Assembly (NCBI GenBank): GCA_964555515.1
Contig: CAZKSJ010000015.1
Location: 1 to 18,600, forward strand
Direction: 5' to 3'
DNA: 18,600 nt
DNA from: UBA1388 sp964555515
GTDB taxonomy: Bacteria > Patescibacteriota > Microgenomatia > UBA1400 > PJMF01
The notes under the pieces were generated by a model, which saw only the letters and a list, made by a program, of their open reading frames with translations, was not told the origin of the DNA and did not search any database. Positions 1 through 7,609 of the stretch are shown here, one piece after another. Position numbers and translations under genes: made by a program. Each line of letters starts with the position of its first letter. The stretch's first letter is position 1.

Positions 1-8
1 GTTCATAT

Positions 9-659
9 ATGGGACAAAAAGTTAATCCAATTGGTTTTCGTGTCGGCTCCTTTTTCAATTGGACGTCACGTTGGTATGCAGAAAAAGATGAGTATGCAGA
101 CTTGGTGTTGGAAGACTACCGGTTGCGTAAGTATCTAAACGAAAAATTAGCCACTGCTGGGTTGATGCGGGTAGATATTGAACGCTCTTTCACAATTATC
201 AAAGTGATTTTAAATGTCTCTCGTCCAGGTGTAGTGATTGGCAAAGGCGGGGCTAATTTAGAAGAAATTAAAAAAGGTATCGAAAAAGTCATCAACGTTT
301 CTAAATCAAAGAAAGACAAAGTCAAAATTGATTTAAGAGTAGAGGAAATTAAGCAGCCTGATCTTAGTGCTAAGTTGGTTGCTGAGCGGATTTCTGGCCA
401 ATTGGCCAAGCGCTACCCTCATCGCCGGGCAGTTTCACAAGCCATTGAGCGAGTGATGCAAGCTGGCGCCAAAGGAGTTAAAATTGCTCTTTCCGGTAGA
501 ATTGCTGGCGCAGAAATTGGTCGCACAGAAAAGTATGCTAAAGGCAGCGTGCCCACCCAAACTTTAAGAGCAAATATTGATTATCACGAAGAACCAGCTT
601 TAACCAGATCTGGATATGTCGGTATTAAAGTCTGGATCTATCGGGGAGAGATGATCTAA
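9..659 (+). CDS. rpsC: 30S ribosomal protein S3
   Basis: Small-subunit protein S3 of the 30S head, lining the mRNA entry channel. The 216-aa product opens with the family hallmark GQKVNPIGFR. It carries a type-2 KH RNA-binding domain at about residues 40-110 with the loop VIGKGG (76-81), and ends with the conserved S3 C-terminal domain (AGAEIGRTEKYAKGSVP, then GIKVWIYRGE). Length is normal for the family (about 210-230 aa). The ATG sits 8 nt from the window edge, with no Shine-Dalgarno sequence in the visible bases; the upstream gene, expected to be rplV, is outside. It is followed by rplP after 23 nt in the standard S10-operon order. Identification is secure from sequence and context. Confidence 0.98.
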   Translation: MGQKVNPIGFRVGSFFNWTSRWYAEKDEYADLVLEDYRLRKYLNEKLATAGLMRVDIERSFTIIKVILNVSRPGVVIGKGGANLEEIKKGIEKVINVSKSKKDKVKIDLRVEEIKQPDLSAKLVAERISGQLAKRYPHRRAVSQAIERVMQAGAKGVKIALSGRIAGAEIGRTEKYAKGSVPTQTLRANIDYHEEPALTRSGYVGIKVWIYRGEMI

Positions 660-682
660 GTAATTAAAAACGAATTTGAACC

Positions 683-1090
683 ATGTTAACGCAACCTAGA
701 AAAGAAAAATTTCGCAAACAATTCAGAGGTCGCCGCAAAGGTAAAGCCATGCGCGGCAATGAAATTGTGTTTGGTGATTATGGTTTGAAAGCAACTAGCG
801 CCGGATGGGTTTCTGGGAAGCAGCTGGAAGCGGCTCGCAAAAAGATTACTTTTATGACCAAGCGAACTGGCAAGTATTGGGCAAGAGTATTTCCAGACAA
901 GCCAATTACTAGTAAGCCAGTTGGGGTGAAGATGGGTTCAGGTAAAGGTGCTGTTGATCAACACGTGGCAGTGATCAGGCCAGGAGCAATCATGTTTGAG
1001 CTCGCCGGAGTGACAGAAGAAATAGCACGCGATGCTTTTAGTAAAGCTGGTCACAAGCTTTCTGTCAGCACTAAGTTTGTGGAGAAATAA
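683..1090 (+). CDS. rplP: 50S ribosomal protein L16
   Basis: L16, a 50S protein near the peptidyl-transferase centre and A-site tRNA. The 135-aa product has the typical start (MLTQPRKEKFRKQFRGR) and the conserved loop GVKMGSGKG at about 81-89. In many bacteria this loop reads RMGxGKG; here lysine replaces the arginine. Length matches the family (about 136-140 aa). It lies between rpsC and rpmC, and its stop is 5 nt before the rpmC start. No Shine-Dalgarno sequence is visible before the ATG, which is preceded by gaatttgaacc. Confidence 0.98.
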   Translation: MLTQPRKEKFRKQFRGRRKGKAMRGNEIVFGDYGLKATSAGWVSGKQLEAARKKITFMTKRTGKYWARVFPDKPITSKPVGVKMGSGKGAVDQHVAVIRPGAIMFELAGVTEEIARDAFSKAGHKLSVSTKFVEK

Positions 1091-1095
1091 GAGCT

Positions 1096-1332
1096 ATGAA
1101 ACGTCAAGATATCACAGCGTTGCATGGTAAGTCTGTGGCAGAGCTAACCGAGACATTGGTGGCTTTGCAGACAACCCTGTCAAAAGCTAGACTTAAAAAA
1201 GCAGCTGGTAAAGCAGAAAATCCTGCAGAGGTTAGAGAATTGGCGGACGACGTGGCACGCATGAAAACAATTATTAACGAAAAATCATTGGCGACTGGCC
1301 TCGTGTCAAATTTGCCAGATGAGGAGAAATAA
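1096..1332 (+). CDS. rpmC: 50S ribosomal protein L29
   Basis: L29, a small helical-hairpin protein close to the exit tunnel of the 50S subunit, part of the docking region for nascent-chain factors. The 78-aa product is slightly longer than usual (about 63-70 aa). It shows the family layout: an N-terminal helix with a Leu-rich stretch (VAELTETLVALQTTLSKARLK), a polar turn, then a second helix with ARMKTIINEK. The sequence is divergent, so the call leans on position between rplP and rpsQ as well as the helical pattern. A GGAG sits 11 nt before the ATG, inside the end of rplP. Confidence 0.93.
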   Translation: MKRQDITALHGKSVAELTETLVALQTTLSKARLKKAAGKAENPAEVRELADDVARMKTIINEKSLATGLVSNLPDEEK

Positions 1333-1338
1333 GTAGGT

Positions 1339-1572
1339 ATGAAAATATTACACGGCACAGTCATCGGTTTACCCACCACTTTAACAGCTAAAGTGAGCGT
1401 GGAACATCAGTGGCAACACCCACTTTATAAAAAATCGGTGACAAGAAGTAAAACATACGCCTGTGCTTATGATGAAAAACAGAAATTAGGCATTGGCGAT
1501 GGTGTAACGATTCAGGAGACCAAACCACTTAGTAAGACCAAGCACTTTAAAGTGGTGTCAAAACAGGATTAG
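1339..1572 (+). CDS. rpsQ: 30S ribosomal protein S17
   Basis: S17, an OB-fold primary rRNA-binding protein of the 30S body. The 77-aa product shows the family pattern: an N-terminal G-x-V strand (LHGTVIG), the central HPLYKKSVTRSK segment, GIGDGVTIQE, and the signature KPLSKTKHFKVV near the C-terminus. Length is at the low end of the family (about 80-90 aa). Translation is probably aided by an AGGAG at about 1321-1325 inside the end of rpmC, whose stop lies only 6 nt upstream. Order rpmC-rpsQ-rplN is standard. Confidence 0.97.
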   Translation: MKILHGTVIGLPTTLTAKVSVEHQWQHPLYKKSVTRSKTYACAYDEKQKLGIGDGVTIQETKPLSKTKHFKVVSKQD

Positions 1573-1575
1573 GAT

Positions 1576-1950
1576 ATGATTCAGTTAAGATCTGTACTAC
1601 AAGTGACCGATAACAGTGGAGCCCGCCAAATTAGGGTTATCCAGGTTTATGGTGGTTCAAAACGCAGATTCGGTTACGTTGGCGATGTGGTGATGGCTTC
1701 AGTCATTGGCGCAGATCCACAGAGTAATATTAGAAAAGGTGAGAAAGTGACGGCGGTTGTGGTGAGGACCAGAAAAGAAAAGAGACGTGAGAGTGGTGAA
1801 TACATTCGCTTTGATGACAACGCGGCTGTGATAGTTGAGTCAAGGAAAAATCCTGAACCCCTAGGTACTAGAGTCTTTGGACCAGTAGCTAGAGAAGTGA
1901 GAAATCAGGGCTTTACTAGAATTGCCAGTTTAGCACCGGAGGTATTGTAA
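1576..1950 (+). CDS. rplN: 50S ribosomal protein L14
   Basis: L14, a beta-barrel protein on the subunit interface of the 50S that forms an intersubunit bridge. The 124-aa product begins with MIQLRSVLQVTDNSGARQI, almost the family consensus. It continues through VGDVVMASV, GEKVTAVVVRTRK and the C-terminal RIASLAPEVL. Length is typical (about 122 aa). Only 3 nt separate it from rpsQ, so translation is likely coupled; a short AGGA lies just before the ATG. Confidence 0.98.
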   Translation: MIQLRSVLQVTDNSGARQIRVIQVYGGSKRRFGYVGDVVMASVIGADPQSNIRKGEKVTAVVVRTRKEKRRESGEYIRFDDNAAVIVESRKNPEPLGTRVFGPVAREVRNQGFTRIASLAPEVL

Positions 1951-1952
1951 TC

Positions 1953-2288
1953 ATGAAATTTAAAGTAGGCGACAATGTGCGCGTGACCGCAGGCAAAGAA
2001 AAAGGTAAAGAAGGCGTGATTAGTCACACCTTCCCCAAAGAAAATAAAGTGGTGGTGGAGGGTCTCAATCTCTATGTGAAGCATATTCGGCCATATGGCG
2101 GAAAATCTGGGGAAAGAGTCAAACGAGAAAGACCATTGCCTGCTGCCAATATTACTTTGTTGAATAACAAGGGTGAGCAAGACAGAATTGGTTACTCAGT
2201 GGCTACCGATGGTAAAAAAACCAGAATCTTTAAGAAAACAGGCAAACCAGTGCCCGAGCCAAAAGTGGAACTTAAGAAAAAAAAGTAA
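1953..2288 (+). CDS. rplX: 50S ribosomal protein L24
   Basis: L24, an early assembly-initiating 50S protein located by the exit tunnel. The 111-aa product has an N-terminal KOW motif (KFKVGDNVRVTAGKEKGKEGVI), followed by NLYVKHIRP and a conserved G-rich segment. The last 12 residues are a lysine-rich tail (VPEPKVELKKKK) not needed for the fold. The start ATG is 2 nt past the rplN stop, and GGAGG at about 1938-1942, within rplN, is a good Shine-Dalgarno sequence, which supports translational coupling. Confidence 0.97.
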   Translation: MKFKVGDNVRVTAGKEKGKEGVISHTFPKENKVVVEGLNLYVKHIRPYGGKSGERVKRERPLPAANITLLNNKGEQDRIGYSVATDGKKTRIFKKTGKPVPEPKVELKKKK

Positions 2289-2294
2289 GTAAGC

Positions 2295-2855
2295 ATGACC
2301 ATATTAAGACAAAAATATCAGCAGGAAATTTTGCCTAAACTGCAAAAGCAGCTTAGCCTTAAGAATAGTTTTGCGGTACCAAGATTAGAGAAAATCATCA
2401 TTAATATTGGTATTGCCCAGCCTCAAGATCCGCGCGCTCGGGGTCAAATTATTGAGAATGTTGCCCAACAAGTGGCTTTGATTGCTGGCCAGAAGCCGGT
2501 GATTACCACTGCGAAGAAATCAATTGCCAACTTTAAGCTAAGAGCTGGGGATCCCATGGGTGTAAAAGTGACGCTGAGAGGTGATAGAATGTGGCACTTC
2601 TTGGAAAAGTTGATTAGCATCGCTCTGCCTAGAGTTAAAGACTTTAGAGGTATTCCTGCCAATGCCTTTGATGGTCAGGGTAATTATGCTTTAGGCATTG
2701 ATGAGCAGATTATCTTTCCAGAAATCAATTACGATAAAATTGAAAGCATCAGGAGTTTGCAAGTAGTGATGGTCACTTCTGCCAAAGACAATCAAAGCGC
2801 CAAAGAATTACTAGAGATGTTGGGTATGCCATTTGAAAAAGAACAGAACAATTAA
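2295..2855 (+). CDS. rplE: 50S ribosomal protein L5
   Basis: L5, which binds 5S rRNA in the central protuberance and contacts P-site tRNA. The 186-aa product contains the family landmarks: KIIINIGIAQ (about 34-43), the GQKPVITTAKKSIANFKLR segment, GVKVTLRGDRMW, RVKDFRGI, and the C-terminal YALGIDEQIIFPEINYDKI. Length is normal (about 180 aa). There is no evident Shine-Dalgarno sequence before the ATG (gtaagtaagc); the rplX stop is only 6 nt upstream. Followed by rpsN after 9 nt. Confidence 0.98.
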   Translation: MTILRQKYQQEILPKLQKQLSLKNSFAVPRLEKIIINIGIAQPQDPRARGQIIENVAQQVALIAGQKPVITTAKKSIANFKLRAGDPMGVKVTLRGDRMWHFLEKLISIALPRVKDFRGIPANAFDGQGNYALGIDEQIIFPEINYDKIESIRSLQVVMVTSAKDNQSAKELLEMLGMPFEKEQNN

Positions 2856-2864
2856 TAAGGAAGT

Positions 2865-3095
2865 ATGGCAAAGAAATCAAAAATCATTAAATCAAAAAGA
2901 TTGTTAAAAAAGCGGTCTGAGTATTTACAACAGGCCGAAAGGAAACAAAATCGAGTCTCGACTCGAGGGGTTAATCGGTGTAAAATAACCGGTCGTCCTA
3001 GAGGCTACATGCGGTATTTTGGATTAAGTAGAATCACATTCCGTGAATTGGCCAACAAGGGCGAATTGCCAGGTGTGGTGAAAGCAAGTAAATAA
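2865..3095 (+). CDS. rpsN: 30S ribosomal protein S14, zinc-ligand-free form
   Basis: S14 of the 30S head. The 76-aa product has the conserved C-terminal half: NRCKITGRPRG (37-47), YFGLSRITFREL (51-62) and GELPGVVKAS. Zinc-type S14 (about 61 aa) uses two CxxC pairs. Here only C39 remains: the partner is T42, and the second pair is S55/T58, so no zinc site can form. The length lies between the short zinc form and the about 100-aa zinc-free form of E. coli, through a basic N-terminal extension of some 15 residues. A good Shine-Dalgarno sequence (AAGGAAG) precedes the ATG. Confidence 0.97.
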   Translation: MAKKSKIIKSKRLLKKRSEYLQQAERKQNRVSTRGVNRCKITGRPRGYMRYFGLSRITFRELANKGELPGVVKASK

Positions 3096-3097
3096 TT

Positions 3098-3487
3098 ATG
3101 AATGATCCTATCGGCGACTTTATCACTCGAATAAAAAACGCAGTCATGGCAGGACATGATACTGTAGTTCTTCCTCATTCCAGAATGAAGGAGTCATTGG
3201 CCAAGATTTTGGAAAAAGAAGGCTATGTTACTGCCGTGAGTGTTGATCATTCACATCAATTTCCAGAATTGGTGATGAAAATGAAGTACATTGGCAAGCA
3301 ACCGGCTGTGACAGACGTGCGACGTTTGTCAAAACCAGGCCGCAGACTTTACTCGCCAGCAAAAAGTATTCCTCGGGCTTTGGGTGGATACGGCATCACG
3401 ATTATCTCAACTAATAAAGGAGTCCTCACAGACACAGAGGCGCGCCAACAAAATATTGGTGGCGAGTTACTTTGTCAGGTTTGGTAA
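3098..3487 (+). CDS. rpsH: 30S ribosomal protein S8
   Basis: S8, a central-domain rRNA-binding protein of the 30S and in E. coli the translational regulator of the spc operon. The 129-aa product starts with DPIGDFITRIKNA and ends with the family C-terminus GGELLCQVW; ISTNKGVLTD precedes it. Length is typical (about 130 aa). The start lies 2 nt past the rpsN stop, with no Shine-Dalgarno sequence, so translation probably depends on coupling. rplF begins 4 nt after its stop. I did not find a clear S8-binding mimic in the neighbouring mRNA by eye. Confidence 0.98.
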   Translation: MNDPIGDFITRIKNAVMAGHDTVVLPHSRMKESLAKILEKEGYVTAVSVDHSHQFPELVMKMKYIGKQPAVTDVRRLSKPGRRLYSPAKSIPRALGGYGITIISTNKGVLTDTEARQQNIGGELLCQVW

Positions 3488-3491
3488 AGAT

Positions 3492-4028
3492 ATGTCAAGA
3501 ATTGGAAAAAAACCAATCAGCATTCCAAGTGGTGTCACTGTTAATCCAGGTCAGCATCAAGTGGAGATCACCGGCCCAAAAGGTTCTTTGTTTGCGCCAT
3601 TATTTCCTGAGGTGACAGTGGCTATTGATGATGGTCACGTCAGAGTTTCGCGGAAAAATGACTCGGCTCAAGCAAAAGCTTATCATGGCTTGGTGCGCAG
3701 TGTGATTCATAATCATATTGTGGGGGTGAGTGAAGGTTATCAAATCACCTTGAAATTGGTGGGAACTGGCTATAGAGCTCAAGCCAAAGGTCAAGGTTTA
3801 AGCATGGCCGTTGGTTTCTCTCATCCAGTTGAGGTCATGCCGAGTGAAGGTATTACTTTTAAAGTTGAGGGCAATGACACGATCATTGTGTCTGGAGTAG
3901 ACAAGCACTTGGTCGGTCAAGTTGCCGCCAACATCAGAAAAATTAAGCCACCAGAACCCTATCAGGGTAAAGGTGTACGCTATGCCGATGAAGTGGTCAG
4001 AAGGAAGCAGGGCAAGACCGCCGCTTAA
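3492..4028 (+). CDS. rplF: 50S ribosomal protein L6
   Basis: L6, at the base of the L7/L12 stalk near the GTPase-associated centre. I chose the ATG at 3492 (protein MSRIGKKPISIPSGV, 178 aa) because it matches the family start and length; an upstream in-frame start at 3384 would only add residues overlapping rpsH. The C-terminal signature KHLVGQVAANIRKIKPPEPY followed by GKGVRY is intact. The start is 4 nt after the rpsH stop; only a weak GG lies upstream, consistent with coupling. Confidence 0.98.
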   Translation: MSRIGKKPISIPSGVTVNPGQHQVEITGPKGSLFAPLFPEVTVAIDDGHVRVSRKNDSAQAKAYHGLVRSVIHNHIVGVSEGYQITLKLVGTGYRAQAKGQGLSMAVGFSHPVEVMPSEGITFKVEGNDTIIVSGVDKHLVGQVAANIRKIKPPEPYQGKGVRYADEVVRRKQGKTAA

Positions 4029-4048
4029 GCTAAATTCAAGAACAAACT

Positions 4049-4411
4049 ATGACATTAATTAAACATCATCACAATTCCGCTATCAAGCGCAAACAACGCG
4101 TGCGCTCGAAGATGTTTGGGACGGCCTCAAAACCCAGACTAAGTGTTTATCGGTCAAATGAGCACATTTATTTGCAGGTAATTAATGACCAAGCCAACCA
4201 AACACTAGTGAGCATGAATGATAAGAATTTGGCGGCTACGGCTAAAAAGAAAACCAAAACTGAGCAAGCGGGGATGGTGGCAGAGCTGATAGCACAAGAA
4301 TTAAACAAACGCAAAATTGAAGCCGTGATTTTTGATCGAGGTCAGTATAAATATCATGGTCGTGTCAAAGCAGTGGCAGAAGCACTGCGATCGGCAGGTA
4401 TCCAGGTATAA
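4049..4411 (+). CDS. rplR: 50S ribosomal protein L18
   Basis: L18, which binds 5S rRNA with L5 in the central protuberance. The 120-aa product carries RVRSKMFGTASKPRLSVYRS (about 18-37), the HIYLQVI strand and the C-terminal family block FDRGQYKYHGRVKAVAEALR. Length is typical (about 117-120 aa). It lies 20 nt after rplF, with no Shine-Dalgarno sequence. Its last codons overlap a TATAAT-like string at 4407-4412, which I consider only a weak promoter candidate for rpsE because no matching -35 or TG extension is present. Confidence 0.97.
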   Translation: MTLIKHHHNSAIKRKQRVRSKMFGTASKPRLSVYRSNEHIYLQVINDQANQTLVSMNDKNLAATAKKKTKTEQAGMVAELIAQELNKRKIEAVIFDRGQYKYHGRVKAVAEALRSAGIQV

Positions 4412-4451
4412 TCTGACCATAAATAATCAACTCAGTCAGGAAAAGCAAGAT

Positions 4452-5240
4452 ATGATGCAAGATAAACAACCACAAGAATTTGAAGAAAAGGTAATTCAAA
4501 TCTCCAGAGTTTCCAAAAAAACTAAGGGAGGTAATAAAATTGGCTTTTCTGTCTTGATGGTCGTGGGTGATCGGAAAGGTAAAGTTGGCGTTGGTTTGGG
4601 TAAGGCGCCAGATGTGTTGGCGGCGATGAAAAAAGGCATCAAAAAGGCAAAAAAGAAAATGATTGATGTGCCGCTTAATGGCACCACAATTCCTTTTAGT
4701 GTCGTTGTCAAAAAAGGAGCTGGTCGAGTGATGCTTAAGCCGGCGCCCCAAGGATCAGGCGTGATTGCCGGCGGTCCTGTCAGAGCAGTGGTGGAAGCAG
4801 CTGGGGTTAGAGATGTTTCGAGCAAAATTTTGGGTAGTGAAAACCAATCATCGAGCGTTTATGCTACTTTTGAAGCGCTCAATCAAATTAGAAAACTAGT
4901 TGAGATCAAGGGAATTAAACTACACTCAATTGCCGAAGTGGAAGCAGCCGAAGAAGCCAAGGTTAGAGAAGAACAAGCCAAAGCAAAGCAAGCGAGTGAA
5001 AAAAAATCTGATTCAAACAAGTTGCGTGCCAAGTCAGCCAAACCAAAGATTATTGGTCAGGCCAAAACAGGCAAGCCAGTTAACCAGAACAAATCGATTT
5101 CATCAGCTCAGCACAAGGGTGAATCATCAGTTGCTACGGGCTCAAGTAAATCAACCGCTGACGCTCAGTCGGCAACTGCCAAAAAAACCACACCAGCAGC
5201 AAAATTAAACAAGACAATAACTTCAAGTACAACCAAATAG
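4452..5240 (+). CDS. rpsE: 30S ribosomal protein S5 with long lysine-rich C-terminal tail
   Basis: S5 of the 30S body, involved in mRNA entry and decoding accuracy. The start at 4452 (262 aa) is preferred because an AGGAAA lies about 8 nt upstream and the family N-terminus follows; an in-frame start at 4332 would run through rplR. The dsRBD-like half (about 11-75) and the C-terminal half (PAPQGSGVIAGGPVRAV, 98-114) are intact. From residue about 163 the protein continues for some 100 residues rich in Lys, Ala, Ser and Glu, whereas S5 normally stops near 165. The tail is low-complexity, so likely disordered. It ends 24 nt before rplO; there is no rpmD between. Confidence 0.97.
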   Translation: MMQDKQPQEFEEKVIQISRVSKKTKGGNKIGFSVLMVVGDRKGKVGVGLGKAPDVLAAMKKGIKKAKKKMIDVPLNGTTIPFSVVVKKGAGRVMLKPAPQGSGVIAGGPVRAVVEAAGVRDVSSKILGSENQSSSVYATFEALNQIRKLVEIKGIKLHSIAEVEAAEEAKVREEQAKAKQASEKKSDSNKLRAKSAKPKIIGQAKTGKPVNQNKSISSAQHKGESSVATGSSKSTADAQSATAKKTTPAAKLNKTITSSTTK

Positions 5241-5264
5241 GATCGGTATTTTAAAATATTCAAC

Positions 5265-5711
5265 ATGTCACTTTTAAATCAACTTACCACTATTAAAGAC
5301 AAAACTCGCAAAAGAGTCGGCAGAGGGTTTGGGTCAGGCAAAGGCGGTCATACTGCAGGCAGAGGTACCAAAGGTCAAGGATCCAGAGTGGGAGCAACAA
5401 CTCCATTGTGGTTTGAAGGTGGCCAGCTGCCCCTCATCAAACGCTTGCCAATGTTGCGGGGAAAAGGTAGATTCAACCCAGTCAAACCGACTGTGGCCGT
5501 GAGCTTAACCGATCTGAATAAGATGAAGGCAGATAAAATTACGTTTGAAACATTGCGCTTAGAAAAAGTTGTGCCCGCCCGCGCTAGGAGAGCAAAAATC
5601 ATTGCCACTGGTCAGATTGATCGATCAGTCACTGTGGAGGGTGTGCAAACATCAGCGCAGGCAGCTAAACAAATCGAGGCTGCGGGTGGATCAGTACAAT
5701 CAAGCTTGTAG
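5265..5711 (+). CDS. rplO: 50S ribosomal protein L15
   Basis: L15, a late-assembling 50S protein that threads into 23S rRNA. The 148-aa product has the characteristic glycine-rich N-terminal extension (GRGFGSGKGGHTAGRGTKGQ, about 19-38), FEGGQLPLIKRLPMLRGKG, and a C-terminal domain ending IEAAGGSV. Length is normal (about 144-150 aa). It directly follows rpsE, where most bacteria have rpmD first. No Shine-Dalgarno sequence is visible before the ATG; the 24-nt spacer holds the AT palindrome tattttaaaata (5247-5258). Confidence 0.97.
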   Translation: MSLLNQLTTIKDKTRKRVGRGFGSGKGGHTAGRGTKGQGSRVGATTPLWFEGGQLPLIKRLPMLRGKGRFNPVKPTVAVSLTDLNKMKADKITFETLRLEKVVPARARRAKIIATGQIDRSVTVEGVQTSAQAAKQIEAAGGSVQSSL

Positions 5712-5731
5712 GAGAGCACACCAAAATCGTT

Positions 5732-7015
5732 GTGAAAAGACTGACTGATTTTATCAGAACTGTGACGAGCAACCGCGCTTTAAGGCGTAAGTTTCTTTTT
5801 ACAGCAGGTATCTTTTTGGTTTACCGATTATTAGCCCACGTGCCGGTGCCGGCAGTAGACGTGACCCAATTGCAAGCCATCTTTGCTGGTAGTCAATTCC
5901 TAAGTTTACTCAATATTTTTTCTGGAGGAACGCTCTCCAACTTTTCGGTGGTGGCCGTGGGCATTAGCCCGTACATTACCGCTTCAATTGTGATGCAACT
6001 TGCTGCCATGGCCATTCCCAAACTGAAAGAAATGCAGAAAGAAGGCGAACAAGGCAAAGAGAAGGTCAATCAATACACGCGTTTGCTATCTGTGCCGCTG
6101 GCGGTCTTTCAAAGTATCTCAGTCCTGGCTTTACTCAAAGCTCAGAATTTGTTAGTCACTAATGACCCCATTTTGATTACCTCAATTGTGATTACTTTGG
6201 TGGCAGGATCGGTACTGTTGATGTGGTTGGGTGAGTTAATCTCACTCCATGGTTTGGGGAACGGTATTTCCATGGTGCTGCTGGCCGGTATTTTGAGTCA
6301 GTTGCCATTGGCCTTTGGTCAACTGGTATCGCTGATTACAGCCGAAGAACTAGTCACCTTAGGCGTGTTTTTAGGTGTCTTTTTACTAGTGATCGGCTTG
6401 ATTGTGTTCATGACAGAAGCAGTTAGACGGGTGCCCATTCAATACGCCAAGCGTGTTAGAGGCAGCCGAGTTTATGGTGGGCAGATGTCATTTTTACCCA
6501 TTCGAGTGAACGTTGCCGGTGTGCTACCAATTATTTTTGCGGTGTCAATCATGTTGCTGCCTCCATTTTTGGCGCGAGTGATGGTAGAGGCTAGTCAGCC
6601 CACTCTGCAAACAATTGGCCGCCAGCTTCTGATTTGGTTTACACCCACTTCGCCAGTTTATATCGCTCTCTATTTCGCGATTGTGTTTTTATTCACTTAC
6701 TTCTCAGCTCTCATTTTTTTCAATGCCGATGATATCGCTACAGAACTGAAAAAAAGTGGCGCCTTTGTGCCAGGCACCAGGCCGGGAGCTCCTACCAAGT
6801 CATTCTTGGAATTTGTCGTCACTAGAATTACTTTTGCCGGCGCCACCTTTCTTGGATTTGTGGCCATTTTGCCATCTTTAGCTCAAGTTTTAACCAACAT
6901 TCAGTCTTTGGCAATTGGTGGAACGGGTGTGCTCATCGTTGTATCCGTGATTTTGGAAACTGCCAAACAGGCTGAAAGTATGGTCGTAGAACAAAACTAC
7001 GAAAAGTATATTTAG
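5732..7015 (+). CDS. secY: Preprotein translocase subunit SecY
   Basis: Channel-forming subunit of the Sec translocase in the cytoplasmic membrane. The 427-aa product starts at a GTG (MKRLTDFIR); AGGAGA lies about 16 nt upstream, longer than ideal, but no better in-frame start is visible. Ten hydrophobic segments are expected and the landmarks fit: FSGGTLSNFSVVAVGISPYITASI (plug and TM2 region), EGEQGKEKVNQYTR, LGNGISMVL, YAKRVRG (cytoplasmic loop contacting SecA or the ribosome) and NADDIATELKKSGAF. Length is typical (about 420-440 aa). Position after rplO and before adk is the standard spc-operon order. Confidence 0.98.
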   Translation: MKRLTDFIRTVTSNRALRRKFLFTAGIFLVYRLLAHVPVPAVDVTQLQAIFAGSQFLSLLNIFSGGTLSNFSVVAVGISPYITASIVMQLAAMAIPKLKEMQKEGEQGKEKVNQYTRLLSVPLAVFQSISVLALLKAQNLLVTNDPILITSIVITLVAGSVLLMWLGELISLHGLGNGISMVLLAGILSQLPLAFGQLVSLITAEELVTLGVFLGVFLLVIGLIVFMTEAVRRVPIQYAKRVRGSRVYGGQMSFLPIRVNVAGVLPIIFAVSIMLLPPFLARVMVEASQPTLQTIGRQLLIWFTPTSPVYIALYFAIVFLFTYFSALIFFNADDIATELKKSGAFVPGTRPGAPTKSFLEFVVTRITFAGATFLGFVAILPSLAQVLTNIQSLAIGGTGVLIVVSVILETAKQAESMVVEQNYEKYI

Positions 7016-7024
7016 AGGGATGAT

Positions 7025-7509
7025 ATGAAATTATTACTCATTGGCATTCAAGGAGCTGGCAAATCCACTCAAGGTAACCTGCTTTCAAAAGAACTCAATT
7101 TGCCATATCTTTCCTCTGGTCACATTTTTAGGGAGATGACTAAAGAAAAAACCAAACTTGGTCGGATGTTAAAAGAGACTCTAAATTCAGGAGCATTGGT
7201 GCCCGATGATTTGACGTTGAAAATCGTCTTGGCTTACTTAAAAAAGCCAGAATATGCCCATGGTTTCATTTTGGATGGCTTTCCTCGCACTGAGCCCCAA
7301 GCAGAAGCCTTTAATGGTGAAATTGATAAAGTGGCTTACATTAAAGTTTCAGATAAAGAGGCGCTGTGGAGAATCTCTGGTCGCAACGATTCACGCGAAG
7401 ATGAAACGCTGCAAGCGATTAGAAAAAGGATCGGCCTATTTCATACTGTGACTGAGCCGGTAGTTGAGTATTACCGACAGCAAGGTAAGTTAGTTGAAGT
7501 TGATGGTGA
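7025..7509 (+). CDS. adk: Adenylate kinase (3' end lost in assembly gap)
   Basis: Adenylate kinase interconverts ATP + AMP and 2 ADP in the cytoplasm. 161 residues are visible before a run of Ns. Seen: a P-loop GIQGAGKST (7-15), where most Adk have GPPGAGKGT; SSGHIFRE (30-37), where the family usually has sTGDlLR, so His replaces the Asp; LVPDDLTLKIV (58-68); ILDGFPRT (82-89). The LID is the short type (SGRNDSREDET, 118-128) with no zinc-binding insert. LVEVDG (156-161) normally lies about 15-25 residues from the end, so only a small piece is missing. Shine-Dalgarno GAGGG precedes the ATG, 9 nt after secY. The substitutions leave some doubt about exact nucleotide specificity. Confidence 0.9.
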
Positions 7510-7609
7510 NNNNNNNNNNNNNNNNNNNNNNNNNNNNNNNNNNNNNNNNNNNNNNNNNNNNNNNNNNNNNNNNNNNNNNNNNNNNNNNNNNNNNNNNNNN
7601 NNNNNNNNN
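7510..7609. other. Assembly gap, 100 Ns
   Basis: Exactly 100 consecutive Ns, the conventional placeholder for a scaffold gap of unknown length. The left side is the late part of adk and the right side the last 58 codons of map. A type I methionine aminopeptidase is about 250 aa, so roughly 190 map codons plus the adk end are missing; if both genes are intact the true gap should be about 600-700 bp. The reading frame that stays open across the Ns is an artefact. Confidence 0.98.

Noticed and set aside
3384..3491. In-frame extension of rplF giving a 214-aa protein
   Set aside because: It lies inside rpsH; the canonical L6 N-terminus begins at 3492.
4407..4412. TATAAT at the rplR stop as a promoter for rpsE
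   Set aside because: No TG extension and no -35 match at 16-18 bp; the bases are also the last rplR codons.
4332..4451. Upstream in-frame extension of rpsE giving a 302-aa protein
   Set aside because: It overlaps rplR codons and lacks S5 similarity; the ATG at 4452 has an AGGAAA upstream and the S5 N-terminus follows.
5247..5258. AT palindrome tattttaaaata before rplO as an operator or terminator
   Set aside because: All-AT palindromes of this size are expected by chance; no GC stem or T-run.
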